DNA of 64,000 nucleotides. It comes from Paraferrimonas sedimenticola. GTDB taxonomy: Bacteria; Pseudomonadota; Gammaproteobacteria; Enterobacterales; Shewanellaceae. The notes under the pieces are model-generated. The model worked only from the letters and a program-made list of their open reading frames with translations. It made no database searches and had not been told where the DNA came from. The translations under genes were made by a program, and so were the position numbers. How positions within the stretch are numbered: the stretch's first letter is position 1; each line of letters opens with the position of its first letter. The stretch spans positions 248,001-312,000 of the forward strand of contig NZ_NRIR01000006.1 in assembly GCF_002282855.1 (NCBI RefSeq). Direction: 5' to 3'. Of this stretch, positions 50,604-60,320 are shown piece after piece.

Positions 50604-51794
50604 ATGTCAAAACTAGACCCTTATTTCGGCCCCTATGGTGGCCAGTTTGTTGCCCAGATCCTTATTCCGGCGCTGGATCAGCTCGAGCAGGCGTTTATCG
50701 ATGCTCAGCAAGATCCTGAGTTTGCCAAAGAGTTCACTCACTTACTGACCGAATACGCTGGCCGCCCGACCGCCCTGACCTTGTGTCGCAATATCTCGCC
50801 AAACCCAAAGGTGAAGATTTACCTAAAGCGTGAAGACCTGTTGCACGGCGGTGCCCATAAGACCAACCAGGTATTGGGCCAGGCTTTATTAGCCAAGCGC
50901 ATGGGCAAAACCGAAATCATTGCCGAAACCGGCGCCGGACAACACGGTGTGGCATCCGCTTTGATCTGTGCCCTACTGGGTCTGAAATGTCGTGTGTACA
51001 TGGGCGTAAAAGACGTTGAACGTCAATCGCCAAACGTGTTCCGAATGCGTTTAATGGGCGCCGAAGTGATTCCTGTAGACTCGGGCTCCGGCACTCTAAA
51101 AGACGCCTGTAACGAAGCCCTTCGCGATTGGTCGGCCAACTACGACAAAGCCCACTACTTGCTGGGAACAGCTGCAGGCCCTCACCCATTCCCAACCATT
51201 GTGCGTGAATTCCAACGCATCATTGGCGAAGAAACCAAGGCACAATTGCTTGAGCGCGAAGGCCGACTGCCCGACAAAGTGATTGCTTGTGTTGGCGGTG
51301 GTTCCAACGCCATTGGCATGTTTGCCGATTTCATCGACGAAGAATCAGTGGAGCTGATTGGCGTCGAGCCTGCGGGTAAAGGCATCGATACCGACCAACA
51401 CGGCGCACCTTTGCGCCACGGCGAAACCGGTATTTTCTTTGGAATGAAATCGCCACTGATGCAAGACAGCGATGGGCAAATCGAAGAATCCTATTCGGTA
51501 TCCGCCGGGTTAGACTTCCCATCAGTAGGTCCGCAACACGCCTATCTCAATAGCATTGGCCGCGCTCGCTACGAGTCGATCACCGACGATGAAGCGCTGC
51601 AATGCTTCCAGGACTTGGCTCGCCACGAAGGCATTATTCCAGCCCTTGAATCGGCTCACGCGTTGGCGTGGGCTATCAAGGAAGCTGAGCAACAAACCGA
51701 AGAGTGCATCATGGTGGTCAACCTATCTGGCCGTGGTGACAAAGACATCTTTACTGTATACGACATTCTAAAAGAACAAGGAGCCGTGTCATGA
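50604..51794 (+). CDS. trpB: Tryptophan synthase beta chain
   Basis: A 396-aa PLP enzyme joining indole and serine. The PLP lysine is Lys86 in [10 protein letters not shown]. The phosphate-binding loop [10 protein letters not shown] and the [10 protein letters not shown] motif are intact. Length matches E. coli TrpB (397 aa). It overlaps trpA by 4 bp. Confidence 0.97.
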   Translation: MSKLDPYFGPYGGQFVAQILIPALDQLEQAFIDAQQDPEFAKEFTHLLTEYAGRPTALTLCRNISPNPKVKIYLKREDLLHGGAHKTNQVLGQALLAKRMGKTEIIAETGAGQHGVASALICALLGLKCRVYMGVKDVERQSPNVFRMRLMGAEVIPVDSGSGTLKDACNEALRDWSANYDKAHYLLGTAAGPHPFPTIVREFQRIIGEETKAQLLEREGRLPDKVIACVGGGSNAIGMFADFIDEESVELIGVEPAGKGIDTDQHGAPLRHGETGIFFGMKSPLMQDSDGQIEESYSVSAGLDFPSVGPQHAYLNSIGRARYESITDDEALQCFQDLARHEGIIPALESAHALAWAIKEAEQQTEECIMVVNLSGRGDKDIFTVYDILKEQGAVS

Positions 51795-52606
51795 GCCAGT
51801 CATGCCGCTATCAAGCATTATTCGAGCGACTCGACGCGGTCAACCAAGGCGCCTTTGTCCCTTTTGTGACCTTGGGTGACCCAGATAAGGCCACCAGCTT
51901 AGCCGCCATTCAAGCACTAATCGACGGCGGTGCCGATGCCTTGGAACTCGGTTTCCCATTTAGCGACCCTGCCGCTGACGGTCCGGTGATCCAAGCGGCT
52001 AATGTGCGTGCGTTGGACTCAGGCATGAAGGTCGAAGATTGCTTCGACATGCTTAGCCAAATTCGCCAGGCCAACCCAGAAATTCCAGTGGGTTTGCTGG
52101 TCTACGCCAATCTGGTATACCGCAAAGGCGTGGAGAACTTCTATCAGGCATGTAGCGATGCCGGTGTGGATTCGGTTTTAATTGCCGATGTACCAGTGCA
52201 TGAGAGTCAGGAGTTTCTTGATGCCTCAGCACGCTTCGGCGTTAGCCCAATTTTCATCGCGCCACCGAATGCCGATGAAGCGACATTGGCCAAAGTCGCC
52301 GAGCAGAGCCAGGGGTATACCTACCTGGTGTCTCGCGCAGGGGTAACCGGTACCGAAACCCAAGCAGGCATGCCAGTGACCACTCAGCTAGACACGTTGG
52401 CCAAGTACAATGCGCCACCGGCGATCCTCGGTTTTGGCATCAGCCAGCCAGAACAGGTAAAATCGGCGATTCAAGGCGGCGCTGCCGGTGCAATTGCCGG
52501 CTCAGCGACGGTGAAGCTGATTCAGCAGCACAAGGATGACAAGGCGCAAATGGCCGCCGCGCTGAGTGCTTTTGCCAAAGATATGAAAGCGGCAACCCAG
52601 AAATAG
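51791..52606 (+). CDS. trpA: Tryptophan synthase alpha chain
   Basis: A 271-aa TIM-barrel enzyme cleaving indole-3-glycerol phosphate. The catalytic Glu52 is in [10 protein letters not shown] and Asp63 follows in AADGPVIQ, equivalent to E. coli Glu49 and Asp60. Last gene of the trp operon. No obvious intrinsic terminator lies in the 56 bp before yciB, so read-through is possible. Confidence 0.97.
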   Translation: MSQSCRYQALFERLDAVNQGAFVPFVTLGDPDKATSLAAIQALIDGGADALELGFPFSDPAADGPVIQAANVRALDSGMKVEDCFDMLSQIRQANPEIPVGLLVYANLVYRKGVENFYQACSDAGVDSVLIADVPVHESQEFLDASARFGVSPIFIAPPNADEATLAKVAEQSQGYTYLVSRAGVTGTETQAGMPVTTQLDTLAKYNAPPAILGFGISQPEQVKSAIQGGAAGAIAGSATVKLIQQHKDDKAQMAAALSAFAKDMKAATQK

Positions 52607-52662
52607 GGTTGCCACTTTGGCTCACTTTAACCCCAATCACTTTTGAATTTAGACGTATCAGA

Positions 52663-53208
52663 ATGAAACAATTATTAGATTTCTTGCCACTGCTGGTGTT
52701 CTTTGCGGTGTACAAGTTTTACGACATTTACATGGCCACCGGCGCCCTGATCGCCGCGACCGCCGTGCAATTGGTCGTGAGTTACCTGCTGTACAAAAAA
52801 ATCGAAAAGATGCACCTGTTTACCTTTGCCTTAGTCGCAGTTTTTGGCAGTTTAACCATGGTGTTGCAAGACGAAGCCTTCATCAAGTGGAAAGTGACCG
52901 TGGTTTACGGCTTGTTTGCGATTGCACTGCTAGTGGGCGAGATCATCAAAAAGCCAATCATTAAGTCCATGCTGGGCAATGAGCTGCCTGTACCAGAGCC
53001 AATTTGGAAGCGAGTATCTTGGGCTTGGATTGGCTTTTTCAGTTTCTGTGGTGCACTCAACGTATACGTGGCTTTCAGCCTACCGCTAGAAACCTGGGTT
53101 AACTTCAAAGTGTTTGGTCTGATGGGGCTAACTCTGGCTTTTACCGTTTTGACCGTGGTGTATCTGTTTAAGCACCTGCCGGAAGATAAGAAAAAGGAAC
53201 TCAAATAA
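52663..53208 (+). CDS. yciB: YciB, inner-membrane septation protein A family
   Basis: A 181-aa polytopic membrane protein (E. coli YciB 179 aa) with five hydrophobic segments. It starts [18 protein letters not shown] and has the conserved KPIIKSMLG and WKRVSWAW blocks. The family is linked to cell-envelope biogenesis and division. The ATG at 52663 matches the family start; an 18-codon upstream extension was rejected. Its stop shares one base with the yciI start. Confidence 0.95.
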   Translation: MKQLLDFLPLLVFFAVYKFYDIYMATGALIAATAVQLVVSYLLYKKIEKMHLFTFALVAVFGSLTMVLQDEAFIKWKVTVVYGLFAIALLVGEIIKKPIIKSMLGNELPVPEPIWKRVSWAWIGFFSFCGALNVYVAFSLPLETWVNFKVFGLMGLTLAFTVLTVVYLFKHLPEDKKKELK

Positions 53209-53507
53209 TGTGGTACATGATTAGCGCTACCGACGTTGAAAACAGTTTAGAGAAACGCCTGGCGGCGCGTCCTGCTCACCTAGAGCGTCTAAAAACGCTA
53301 AACAACCAAGGGCGTTTACTGATAGCCGGCCCGCACCCAGCCATCGATAGCGAAGCGCCGGGCGAAGCCGGTTTTAGTGGCTCTCTGGTCGTGGCAGAAT
53401 TTGAGTCGCTAGAAGACGCTCAAGCCTGGGCCGATGCCGACCCTTATATTGACGCCGGCGTTTACCAAAGCGTTATCGTTAAGCCTTATCTCAAGGTGTT
53501 GCCATAA
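53208..53507 (+). CDS. yciI: YciI family protein
   Basis: A 99-aa protein (E. coli 98 aa) of the dimeric alpha+beta barrel YCII family. It has [29 protein letters not shown] and the [19 protein letters not shown] block with the conserved His/Asp residues thought to form an active site. Physiological role is uncertain. The one-base overlap with yciB indicates co-transcription. Confidence 0.95.
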   Translation: MWYMISATDVENSLEKRLAARPAHLERLKTLNNQGRLLIAGPHPAIDSEAPGEAGFSGSLVVAEFESLEDAQAWADADPYIDAGVYQSVIVKPYLKVLP

Positions 53508-53518
53508 GTGTTCAGCCG

Positions 53519-54424
53519 ATGGCACAAAGTGCCTCAGCATTGCGCTGGGGCACGTTGGCGGCTATCACCGCCACGCTAATTTGGTCGGGCAACTTACTAA
53601 TTGCCCGCTTTCTTCACGCCGACATTCCCCCCGTGGCACTGGCAACCTACCGTTGGATCATTGCTACTCTAGCCTTACTGCCCATTGCGTGGCCCATGCT
53701 GTTTAAGCAGCGTCGAGAAGTCGCCCGTCACTGGCGCTTTTTGTTGCCCTTGTCCCTACTAGGCGTCAGCGGCTTCAACACTTTTATCTATATCGCCAGT
53801 GAGCACGCCAGTGCGCTTAAAATGGCGCTAATGGCCATTAGCTTTCCGCTGTTTACCCTGATATTCAGTCGCATCCGCTACGGGACTCTGATTCGCCCAC
53901 TGCAAATCTGGGGATTGTGTTTGGTGTTAATCGCTGCAACCGCGCTGATTTTTGACGGTGATTGGAGCAAAGCGCTATCGCTTGAATGGCACAACAGTGA
54001 CGCCTGGATGATAACCGCCGCAGTGAGCTTTGCGATTTACAGCATGATGCTGCCCTACCAACCTAATTCGCTACACCCGCTAACCACGCTGTTAGCCACC
54101 TTCATTATTGGCACCCTCTGCCTGCTGCCACTCTTTTTGATAGAAGGATTATCCGTTCCTGAGTATCAAATAACCCCACAAGCCTGGGCCAGTATCGCCT
54201 ACATTGGTGTGTTTGCCTCGTTAGTTGCTTACTGGCTGTGGAATCAGGCAGTTGCTCAAATTGGCGCTCTGCAAGCGGGCTTTTGCTACTACCTTTTGCC
54301 TGTGTTTGCCGGAGTACTGGGTGCGCTGTGGCTAGACGAGCCGTTGGGATGGTTTCACGGACTTTGCGCACTGACCATGGTGATTGGTCTAGGCCTAATC
54401 CAATGGCGCAACCGTCGCGATTAA
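53519..54424 (+). CDS. EamA-family (DMT) transporter
   Basis: A 301-aa inner-membrane protein with ten predicted helices in two EamA repeats (about 12-140 and 160-295). Repeat one has the typical ATLIWSGNLLIAR and VALATYRWIIA, repeat two VFASLVAYWLWNQAV and LLPVFAGVLGALWLDEPL. Members export metabolites or amino acids; the substrate cannot be predicted. It starts 11 bp after yciI, probably in the same transcript. Confidence 0.9.
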   Translation: MAQSASALRWGTLAAITATLIWSGNLLIARFLHADIPPVALATYRWIIATLALLPIAWPMLFKQRREVARHWRFLLPLSLLGVSGFNTFIYIASEHASALKMALMAISFPLFTLIFSRIRYGTLIRPLQIWGLCLVLIAATALIFDGDWSKALSLEWHNSDAWMITAAVSFAIYSMMLPYQPNSLHPLTTLLATFIIGTLCLLPLFLIEGLSVPEYQITPQAWASIAYIGVFASLVAYWLWNQAVAQIGALQAGFCYYLLPVFAGVLGALWLDEPLGWFHGLCALTMVIGLGLIQWRNRRD

Positions 54425-54508
54425 CTGACGCGCATAACCCCTTAGCAGCCCAGCCAAACTGGGGTATGATAGCGAGCTACTCTAACAATAATCCGCCAGG
54501 GAATTTCT

Positions 54509-55318
54509 ATGAAACTGGTCAGCTTTAACATTAATGGGCTGCGTGCGCGCCTGCATCAGCTACAAGCGCTTATCGACAAACACTCGCCAGACGTTATCGG
54601 TCTACAAGAAACCAAGGTTCACGACGAAGCCTTTCCGCTAGAAGCGGTCCAAGAGATGGGTTACCACGTGGAGTACCACGGCGGCAAAGCCCACTATGGT
54701 GTAGCCATTTTATCGAAGCAAAAGCCCGTGCACGTGCAAAAGGGATTCCCTACCGACGAGGAAGATGCTCAACGTCGTTTAATTGAGTGTCGCTTTGCGC
54801 AGCCAAACGGCCGTGTGCTTACCGTTATAAACGGCTACTTCCCACAAGGCGAGAATATTGCCCACGAAACCAAATTCCCAGCTAAGCAAAAGTTCTACGC
54901 GGATCTGCAAAACTACCTAAACGCCGAGCACTCCCCTGAGAGTGACTTGGTGGTGATGGGCGACATCAATATCTCACCCGTGGATTTGGACATTGGTATT
55001 GGCGAAGTCAACGCTAAACGCTGGCTAAAGACTGGTAAGTGCAGCTTCCAGCCAATCGAGCGCGAATGGTTAGCGACCCTAAAATCTTGGGGCTTAGAAG
55101 ATAGCTTTCGCCACCTCACCCCAAACGCAAGTGAGCGTTATTCGTGGTTTGACTACCGCTCCAAGGGCTTTAACGATAACCGCGGCCTGCGTATCGACGT
55201 GATTTTGGCCACCGCATCTTTGTTGCCTCGTGCTACTGAGTCTGATGTAGACTATGAGCTTCGCGGTATTGAGAAGCCATCGGACCACGCGCCGATTTGG
55301 ACGACTTTTAGCGACTAG
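54509..55318 (+). CDS. xthA: Exonuclease III
   Basis: A 269-aa AP endonuclease and 3'-5' exonuclease (E. coli 268 aa) for base-excision repair. Catalytic residues are visible: Glu34 in GLQETKV, the Asp/Asn pair in [24 protein letters not shown], and His in KPSDHAPIW. It has its own strong terminator. Confidence 0.97.
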   Translation: MKLVSFNINGLRARLHQLQALIDKHSPDVIGLQETKVHDEAFPLEAVQEMGYHVEYHGGKAHYGVAILSKQKPVHVQKGFPTDEEDAQRRLIECRFAQPNGRVLTVINGYFPQGENIAHETKFPAKQKFYADLQNYLNAEHSPESDLVVMGDINISPVDLDIGIGEVNAKRWLKTGKCSFQPIEREWLATLKSWGLEDSFRHLTPNASERYSWFDYRSKGFNDNRGLRIDVILATASLLPRATESDVDYELRGIEKPSDHAPIWTTFSD

Positions 55319-55326
55319 CTAATACG

Positions 55327-55356
55327 AAAAAGAGCGGCACTGGCCGCTCTTTTTTT
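55327..55356 (+). terminator. Rho-independent terminator of xthA
   Basis: Stem AGAGCGGC (55331-55338) with GCCGCTCT (55343-55350), ACTG loop and seven T (55350-55356), just after the xthA stop. Confidence 0.93.
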
Positions 55357-55366
55357 GCTACCTGGA

Positions 55367-55650
55367 CATTCCCGCGCAACATCTTCATTCTCGCGAAAGC
55401 GGTAATCTAGCCAACTACGACCGGCGCGAAACGGCCAATACCCACGCTCGTCATTCTCGCGAAAGCGGGAATCTAGCCAAAGGCGACCGGCACCAAACGG
55501 CCAACACCCGCGCCCGTCATTGCCGCGAAGGCGGTAATCTAGCCAGCGGCGAATAGCAGCAAGCGGCCAATACCCACGCCCGTCATTTCCGCGAAAGCGG
55601 AAATCTAGCCAACCGCGACCGGCACAGAACGGCCAAAAGCGGCCACTCAA
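55367..55650. repeat. Tandem array of 66-bp REP-like palindromic units
   Basis: Four units begin with CATT at 55386, 55452, 55518 and 55584, exactly 66 bp apart; a truncated piece (CATTCCCGCG) precedes at 55367. Each unit holds an imperfect palindrome of the CATTCYCGCGAAAGCGGGAATC type followed by a second GC-rich element (ACCGGC...ACGGCC). The units differ by substitutions but not in length. Such REP-like sequences can act as mRNA 3'-end stabilisers or integration targets. The 440-bp stretch from the xthA stop to 55758 holds only this array and terminators. Confidence 0.9.
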
Positions 55651-55674
55651 AAGTCTAATAAATCTGAATAGGCG

Positions 55675-55698
55675 AAAAAACCTCCTACACTGGAGACT
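55675..55698 (-). terminator. Possible terminator of the beta-barrel gene
   Basis: On the reverse strand, AGTCTCC and GGAGGTT arms (with G-U pairs) surround a six-base loop and run into a U-tract. It is weak but correctly placed 60 bp after the stop. Confidence 0.4.
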
Positions 55699-55758
55699 TT
55701 CGAAATTTCGAATCGTTCTTGGTGCAGCCTAGGAGAGAATCAAGCCCTTAGTAAAGAC

Positions 55759-56427
55759 CTAGAACCAAAAATTTACTCCGAATAGCGCTTTGTCATCTGG
55801 ACGATTACCTATTGCTAGACCGCCATCTGATGTATGGGTAAAACGAACAAATGGAGTCAAACCACTGTCAGTGTTCAGGTCCGCTTGAATCCATTGACTT
55901 GTCCAGAAGCGGCGGTTTTGACGGGCGGCCAGTACATCGTTGTCTTGACGGTGGAATAAGGCATCGTAGCTCAGCACAATCCGACCAAAATCATAGCCAA
56001 TACCTAGGCGACCACGCTGTACATCGTCGAACTTGATGTTTAAGCCGCGGAAAGCATTCATTGGCTCAGCTAATTCGACCCGCTTATCGCCACTTGTATA
56101 GCGATACTCTGCACGAACGAATGCCTTGCCAAACATGGTATAAGTAGCACGGACTTGTATACGATCTTTGTTCTGAGCTCCATTAACTCCAGCGATGTAC
56201 GCAAGCTGAGGAGAGATTGTAAGTCCATCGGTTAGAACGTCCTTAAAGTTATAACCCAATCCGAACTGATGGTAGCCAATTTCACTGTTGGTTTCGTAAT
56301 AAGTATAAGCATTGCCAATCGACGTACCTATATTTAACTCCGCTGGGAGAAAGTCTTTATCTCCTTGGGCACATGCTCCGCTGCAGGTAAGAAAACATAG
56401 CAGAATCGACTTAGACATATTATTCAT
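55759..56427 (-). CDS. Small outer-membrane beta-barrel protein
   Basis: A 222-aa exported protein with a signal peptide (about 1-20, SKSILLCFLTCSGACAQ). Alternating aromatic and hydrophobic strands follow (FGLGYNFKDV, IQVRATYTMFGKAFVRAEYRY, GRLGIGYDFGRIVLSYDALF, WTSQWIQADLN). It ends ALFGVNFWF with the C-terminal Phe recognised by the BAM machinery. About eight to ten strands are likely, but function is unknown. ATG codons at 56427 and 56418 are alternatives. It is divergent from an AraC regulator, a plausible controller. Confidence 0.75.
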   Translation of the reverse strand: MNNMSKSILLCFLTCSGACAQGDKDFLPAELNIGTSIGNAYTYYETNSEIGYHQFGLGYNFKDVLTDGLTISPQLAYIAGVNGAQNKDRIQVRATYTMFGKAFVRAEYRYTSGDKRVELAEPMNAFRGLNIKFDDVQRGRLGIGYDFGRIVLSYDALFHRQDNDVLAARQNRRFWTSQWIQADLNTDSGLTPFVRFTHTSDGGLAIGNRPDDKALFGVNFWF

Positions 56428-56820
56428 ACTTTACAAACTCGGTGCTTTAATTAAGGTGAAAGGAAATAAAAGCGAAAACGACAGTTTAATAGTTCGGGCT
56501 AACCGTTGAACAAGCAACTAATGTATCGGATTCGGCGAGCTGGAAAAATGCTATTTCAGAAATCACGGTTTAAAGTACGCTGGTTCAGCAATATTAGAAC
56601 TTTGAGAAAGGGAAAAACTATCGCTAAATAGTGTTGGACAATGCCGTACTAAAAGTACGGGAAAGCATGTTGAATATTGGTAAAGCTCCGCATAGAGTTT
56701 AGAGGATAAAGCAGATCTTGTGACACGTCAGGAACTAGGAGGCTGATAAATATGAAAAAACACTACCAATCATTGCGACCAGATACTTTCGTCAGGTCTT
56801 ATTAGGGAAGCCTTCATTAA
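56428..56820. promoter_or_regulatory. Divergent intergenic region with a 7-AAA-7 palindrome
   Basis: This 393-bp AT-rich gap between the beta-barrel gene and the AraC gene holds no convincing ORF. It contains a perfect inverted repeat, CCGTACT (56644-56650), AAA, AGTACGG (56654-56660), about 160 bp upstream of the AraC start, a candidate regulator-binding site. No clear sigma-70 promoter was assigned. Confidence 0.5.
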
Positions 56821-57762
56821 ATGTATAAAAAACAGCTGTTTACTGATCGCTCCGAGCTCACTGAGTACTTTAATCAAGCTCACGAGGGCCGGTTCGATAT
56901 CATTCAATTGTCTCCAGAGCCACTAAAGTGTTTGTGTGAGGAGTTATTGCTAAATCAGATTCAATTATACTGGACTAGAATCTATCACCCTGTTATTTGG
57001 AGCTTCCAGCCCAACCGCGCAGATTTGCGCCTGAACTTGGTTACAACCCACACCGACGAATTCACACTCTGGGGAAACCTTTTTGACCAGCAAACTATTG
57101 TTACACAGGGTAATACCGAACCGACTGAAGGCTACCAGAACGGTATCACTCAACATCTACAATTGGTGTTAGCCGAAGATTTTGCTAACACTATCGGGTT
57201 GCCTACCGGCCGAAATTTCTGCCTAAGAGGCCTGCCTATCGATCGGATACACCGTCTGACGGCAATCTGCGACAACGCCAAAAACCAGTTAGAAGAACTC
57301 GCTCAGAGTGACAAAACTATGTTGCTACACCTTGGGGACTATTGGAATCGAGTGCTAACCCGCGAGCTGCAAGAAACTTTATGTCAGGTTATTGAAAACC
57401 CAGAAGTCAGTATTGACGAATTAACACCGACGAAGCCTTTTCAAACCGTGCAAGAGTTACAAAAACTATTTGGCACTACGTTACACGAAGAATCCGTACA
57501 AGTATCTGACTTAGCAGAACGTATAGGAGTAACAGAGCGAACGATTTACAGTGCATTTAAAGCCAGTTTCGGTGTAGGCCCACGTCAAATAATCGAGATT
57601 CTTAGGCTGCATGAGTTTAGAAAACGTTTATTAGAAGCAGATCCCAACCGTCAAACAGTTACCGAAATTGCATTCGACCTTGGTTTTTTCGAGATAGGCC
57701 GCATCGCACAAAAGTATAAAAAACAATTTGGTGAGCTACCTAAAAATACTCTTAAGAAATAA
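56821..57762 (+). CDS. AraC-family transcriptional regulator
   Basis: A 313-aa regulator. The C-terminal AraC DNA-binding domain (about 210-310) has VSDLAERIGVTERTIYSAFKASFGVGPRQII and VTEIAFDLGFFEIGRIAQKYKKQFGELP. The N-terminal 200 residues are not a recognisable cupin and resemble the EutR-like subgroup; the effector is unknown. It is divergent from the beta-barrel gene and convergent with the DUF3299 operon, so either could be its target. Confidence 0.85.
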   Translation: MYKKQLFTDRSELTEYFNQAHEGRFDIIQLSPEPLKCLCEELLLNQIQLYWTRIYHPVIWSFQPNRADLRLNLVTTHTDEFTLWGNLFDQQTIVTQGNTEPTEGYQNGITQHLQLVLAEDFANTIGLPTGRNFCLRGLPIDRIHRLTAICDNAKNQLEELAQSDKTMLLHLGDYWNRVLTRELQETLCQVIENPEVSIDELTPTKPFQTVQELQKLFGTTLHEESVQVSDLAERIGVTERTIYSAFKASFGVGPRQIIEILRLHEFRKRLLEADPNRQTVTEIAFDLGFFEIGRIAQKYKKQFGELPKNTLKK

Positions 57763-57824
57763 TTCGATAAGCCAACTCTTAAAATAAGTACGCCCCTGCA
57801 CTATAAGCCAAGGATTTTGCAAAT

Positions 57825-58328
57825 CTAGTCACTACCATCACTAAAGGATAAGATCTGAGCTTTACTCATTCGATAACTGGCTTTCGCCCTATCCGTTTCA
57901 ACCTCTTCAATTTGCATTACACCAACAATCCAAATCGGATCAATATACCATTGCATTGGCAGAGCTTTTTCGGGCTCTACATATACAATTTGATTTGGTG
58001 GCGGAGGTGGTTCGTGTCCACACGACTCCGCGCCAGGAACCAGTATAAATGCCGTGATTTGCTCATCGTCTCCTACTACAGGCACGAGATAACCTGGCAG
58101 TTTGACCATTTTACCATCTAGTTCACCTACGGTGCGTAACAGCGGCTCGTCAACCGGTTGAGGAGCAAACTCTTGCCCTTCGTGTTCAACAGGTTGTTTC
58201 ATAACCATACGTGTAAAAACTAAGTCTTCCTTAGGCACCAAATCATCCCAGCTAAGCGTAGTCGCGGCATTCGCCGAGGTAGATACTAACGAAAAAAATA
58301 GGATTACCTTCATAAACTTAGTCAACAT
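57825..58328 (-). CDS. DUF3299 exported protein
   Basis: A 167-aa exported protein with a signal peptide (about 1-21, ending SANA). It matches the DUF3299 pattern: LSWDDLVP near the start, LPGYLVPV, and the signature ESCGHEPPPPPNQIV with Cys, His and a run of Pro. Function is unknown; the Cys/His motif suggests metal or redox chemistry (inference). It is the last gene of the operon, 21 bp after the HupE/UreJ gene. Confidence 0.82.
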   Translation of the reverse strand: MLTKFMKVILFFSLVSTSANAATTLSWDDLVPKEDLVFTRMVMKQPVEHEGQEFAPQPVDEPLLRTVGELDGKMVKLPGYLVPVVGDDEQITAFILVPGAESCGHEPPPPPNQIVYVEPEKALPMQWYIDPIWIVGVMQIEEVETDRAKASYRMSKAQILSFSDGSD

Positions 58329-58349
58329 ATATCGTATCCTCTACATCTG

Positions 58350-59366
58350 TTAATTTAGTACCAACAAGGTACGCTCAATAAGCCAGTAACTGGATGAAAT
58401 CCCCATAGTGTAGATAACGAAAATGTTGGCGCGTTGAAACAAACGCTTATTGTCTGCGGTTTCCAATAGCTGTCTCATTGCATAGACACCAAGTAAAACA
58501 ACGGCGACAAACATAAGCTGCCCCAACTCTACCCCTACATTGAAAAACAATAGCGCAAGAGGTATTTCGGTTTGAGGAAGTCCAATATCTAACAATGCGC
58601 CGGCAAAACCCAAGCCATGGAGTAAGCCAAAAGCGAAGGCTACATGCCAAGGAGCGTGAAACGTGAGGCCTCGTTGGCCTCGCTTCGAATAAACAATTTC
58701 ACAGCATAGAAATACTATCGATAATGCGATTGCGGCCTCAACCGGTTCGCTAGGTAAAGACAGATAACCAAATGTCGCTAACCCTAGGGTTATGCTGTGC
58801 GCTACTGTGAAAGCGGTTATCGTTTTTACCAGTTTACGGCCTCCGCTCACGACAAAAAGCAAAGCTAATACAAATAGCAGATGGTCTAGACCCTGGAGAA
58901 TATGGCTGATACCTAGACTTGTATAGCGCTGTGCGCCTTGTACCCAAGTACCAGAACCTGCTGAATATTCTGCAAAATCAATAGTAATAACGTCATCTTT
59001 GCGCTTACTCAAAGCGGTTACCGCCTCTCTGCCATGCCAGTACACAGTCAACATTGCACCTTCACGCTCCCACGGGAGGACAAGCTCATCTCCACTCGTT
59101 AATCTTTGCTCACACGCAAAATGATACCGAATCTGACTATTACCTCGTTCCCCCGCTGAATCGCCTTTATATTCACAGGCTGAAGGTAGAATAGGCGTAT
59201 GAATGTATGGCTGATACTCCCCAGGTACTTTTACGATTAGCTGATACTCGCCTTGCTCACCTAATTCAATAAGATCAGAATTATCAATACCTAAAGTATG
59301 AGCGTTGGCAACTTGGCTAATAATTGTTGATAGTCCAACAATCAAGAATTTGTACCATTTATTCAT
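58350..59366 (-). CDS. HupE/UreJ-type membrane protein
   Basis: A 338-aa protein. A signal peptide (about 1-22) and an extracytoplasmic beta-rich domain (about 23-140) are followed by the HupE/UreJ_2 membrane domain (about 150-335, six to seven helices). Signature motifs are ILQGLDHLLFVLALLFV, FTVAHSITLGL and FGLLHGLGFAGAL, whose His and Asp residues resemble metal-binding motifs of nickel/cobalt permeases. Family members near hydrogenase and urease genes are thought to supply nickel. It overlaps the isomerase stop by 8 bp. Supplying metal to the upstream ureohydrolase is an inference. Confidence 0.85.
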   Translation of the reverse strand: MNKWYKFLIVGLSTIISQVANAHTLGIDNSDLIELGEQGEYQLIVKVPGEYQPYIHTPILPSACEYKGDSAGERGNSQIRYHFACEQRLTSGDELVLPWEREGAMLTVYWHGREAVTALSKRKDDVITIDFAEYSAGSGTWVQGAQRYTSLGISHILQGLDHLLFVLALLFVVSGGRKLVKTITAFTVAHSITLGLATFGYLSLPSEPVEAAIALSIVFLCCEIVYSKRGQRGLTFHAPWHVAFAFGLLHGLGFAGALLDIGLPQTEIPLALLFFNVGVELGQLMFVAVVLLGVYAMRQLLETADNKRLFQRANIFVIYTMGISSSYWLIERTLLVLN

Positions 59367-60225
59367 CTGTTACTCCATTGTCACGAGTAACTTGCAGTTC
59401 GATTCGATAATTGGGACGGATCTCCTGCAACGCTTGCTCCAGGAGGCGTTCGTTTTCCGCATTAACCCAAAAGGTTTCAACCCAAGGTTTAACTTGCTCG
59501 AAGCTTGGCATCGATGCTTCGCGACGTGCAGTTACTTTGAAAAAATGAGTCGAACCATAGCTCGATAGAATAGGTCCATACCAATTGTCATCTTCGCTTT
59601 CTAGAATCGCTGTTGCCACGGTTTGGTCGAAATGATTTAGCAGATTCGATTCATCTAAATAGCGCATCACCGGTGCGTTGTGACTGTCAAAGTCGCCAAC
59701 ACGAGTATGGTCAAAGCCGCTTCTTAGCTCACCTAATAGACCATCAGGTACACTTTCAGGTTTATTAAACTGTATATGTTCAATGTCCACTGTTGCCTGG
59801 TTAACAAACAACTTGGGATTGTCCTCGAAGAACTCTACTAGCTGTGATTCTGATGGAGATTGCATGCCACCAGATATAAAGTAACGCATATTCTGAAGCA
59901 ACAACTCCCGCACCTTGCTGTTACTTACATAACCACGATTGATAGCCTCTTGAAACAGTACCTCTTCATCGACAAAGGCATTAAGAGCAACCTCCCGTTC
60001 CTTTTCTGATAACGGAGCTAGTTGGCGGCTTTGGGCGCTGGCAATAATTTGGGCTTGACGAGAAGCATCAACCAAGATGAGCTGCCTATTATCATTATCT
60101 ACCCAACTGTGTGCAGCAAACAGTCCGGCAGCAGCCAACAAAAAGTGCACCAAAGGCTCGCGACTGAGACGACCGAATAAACTTTTGGGTTGACTAGACA
60201 AAGTTGAGTCCAATGTATCAGTCAT
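59359..60225 (-). CDS. Membrane-anchored peptidyl-prolyl isomerase-like protein
   Basis: A 288-aa protein with one N-terminal membrane helix (about 26-44, VHFLLAAAGLFAAHSWV) and a periplasmic part resembling SurA/PpiC proteins. The chaperone-like helical region (about 55-130) has VDEEVLFQEAINRGY, typical of this group. A parvulin-type domain (about 130-255) is degenerate, so isomerase activity is uncertain. Pairs of this gene with HupE/UreJ genes recur in marine proteobacteria as far as I recall. It is separated from the upstream ureohydrolase gene by 95 bp containing a hairpin. Confidence 0.75.
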   Translation of the reverse strand: MTDTLDSTLSSQPKSLFGRLSREPLVHFLLAAAGLFAAHSWVDNDNRQLILVDASRQAQIIASAQSRQLAPLSEKEREVALNAFVDEEVLFQEAINRGYVSNSKVRELLLQNMRYFISGGMQSPSESQLVEFFEDNPKLFVNQATVDIEHIQFNKPESVPDGLLGELRSGFDHTRVGDFDSHNAPVMRYLDESNLLNHFDQTVATAILESEDDNWYGPILSSYGSTHFFKVTARREASMPSFEQVKPWVETFWVNAENERLLEQALQEIRPNYRIELQVTRDNGVTDE

Positions 60226-60292
60226 GGAATTACTCCTCGCGTTGAGTGCTGCACGTAGGTGAAGGCTATATTCACTGGAATGTGAGGTAAAG

Positions 60293-60308
60293 CGCCCCTT
60301 ACGGGGCG
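60293..60308 (-). promoter_or_regulatory. Intercistronic hairpin after the ureohydrolase gene
   Basis: Perfect stem CGCCCC (60293-60298) with GGGGCG (60303-60308) and a four-base loop, 12 bp past the ureohydrolase stop. The U-tract on the reverse strand is short, suggesting partial termination or mRNA protection and lower expression of the downstream genes. Confidence 0.55.
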
Positions 60309-60320
60309 ATTTTATGGACC

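Noticed and set aside
55315..55650. A 111-aa reverse-strand ORF with a repeating WLDxRFRGNDGRG pattern.
   Set aside because: It is the translation of the 66-bp REP-like array; the period is exactly 22 codons and this pattern is a well-known artefact of such repeats.
55367..55650. The tandem repeats as a CRISPR array.
   Set aside because: Whole 66-bp units repeat with substitutions throughout; there are no unique spacers and no cas genes.
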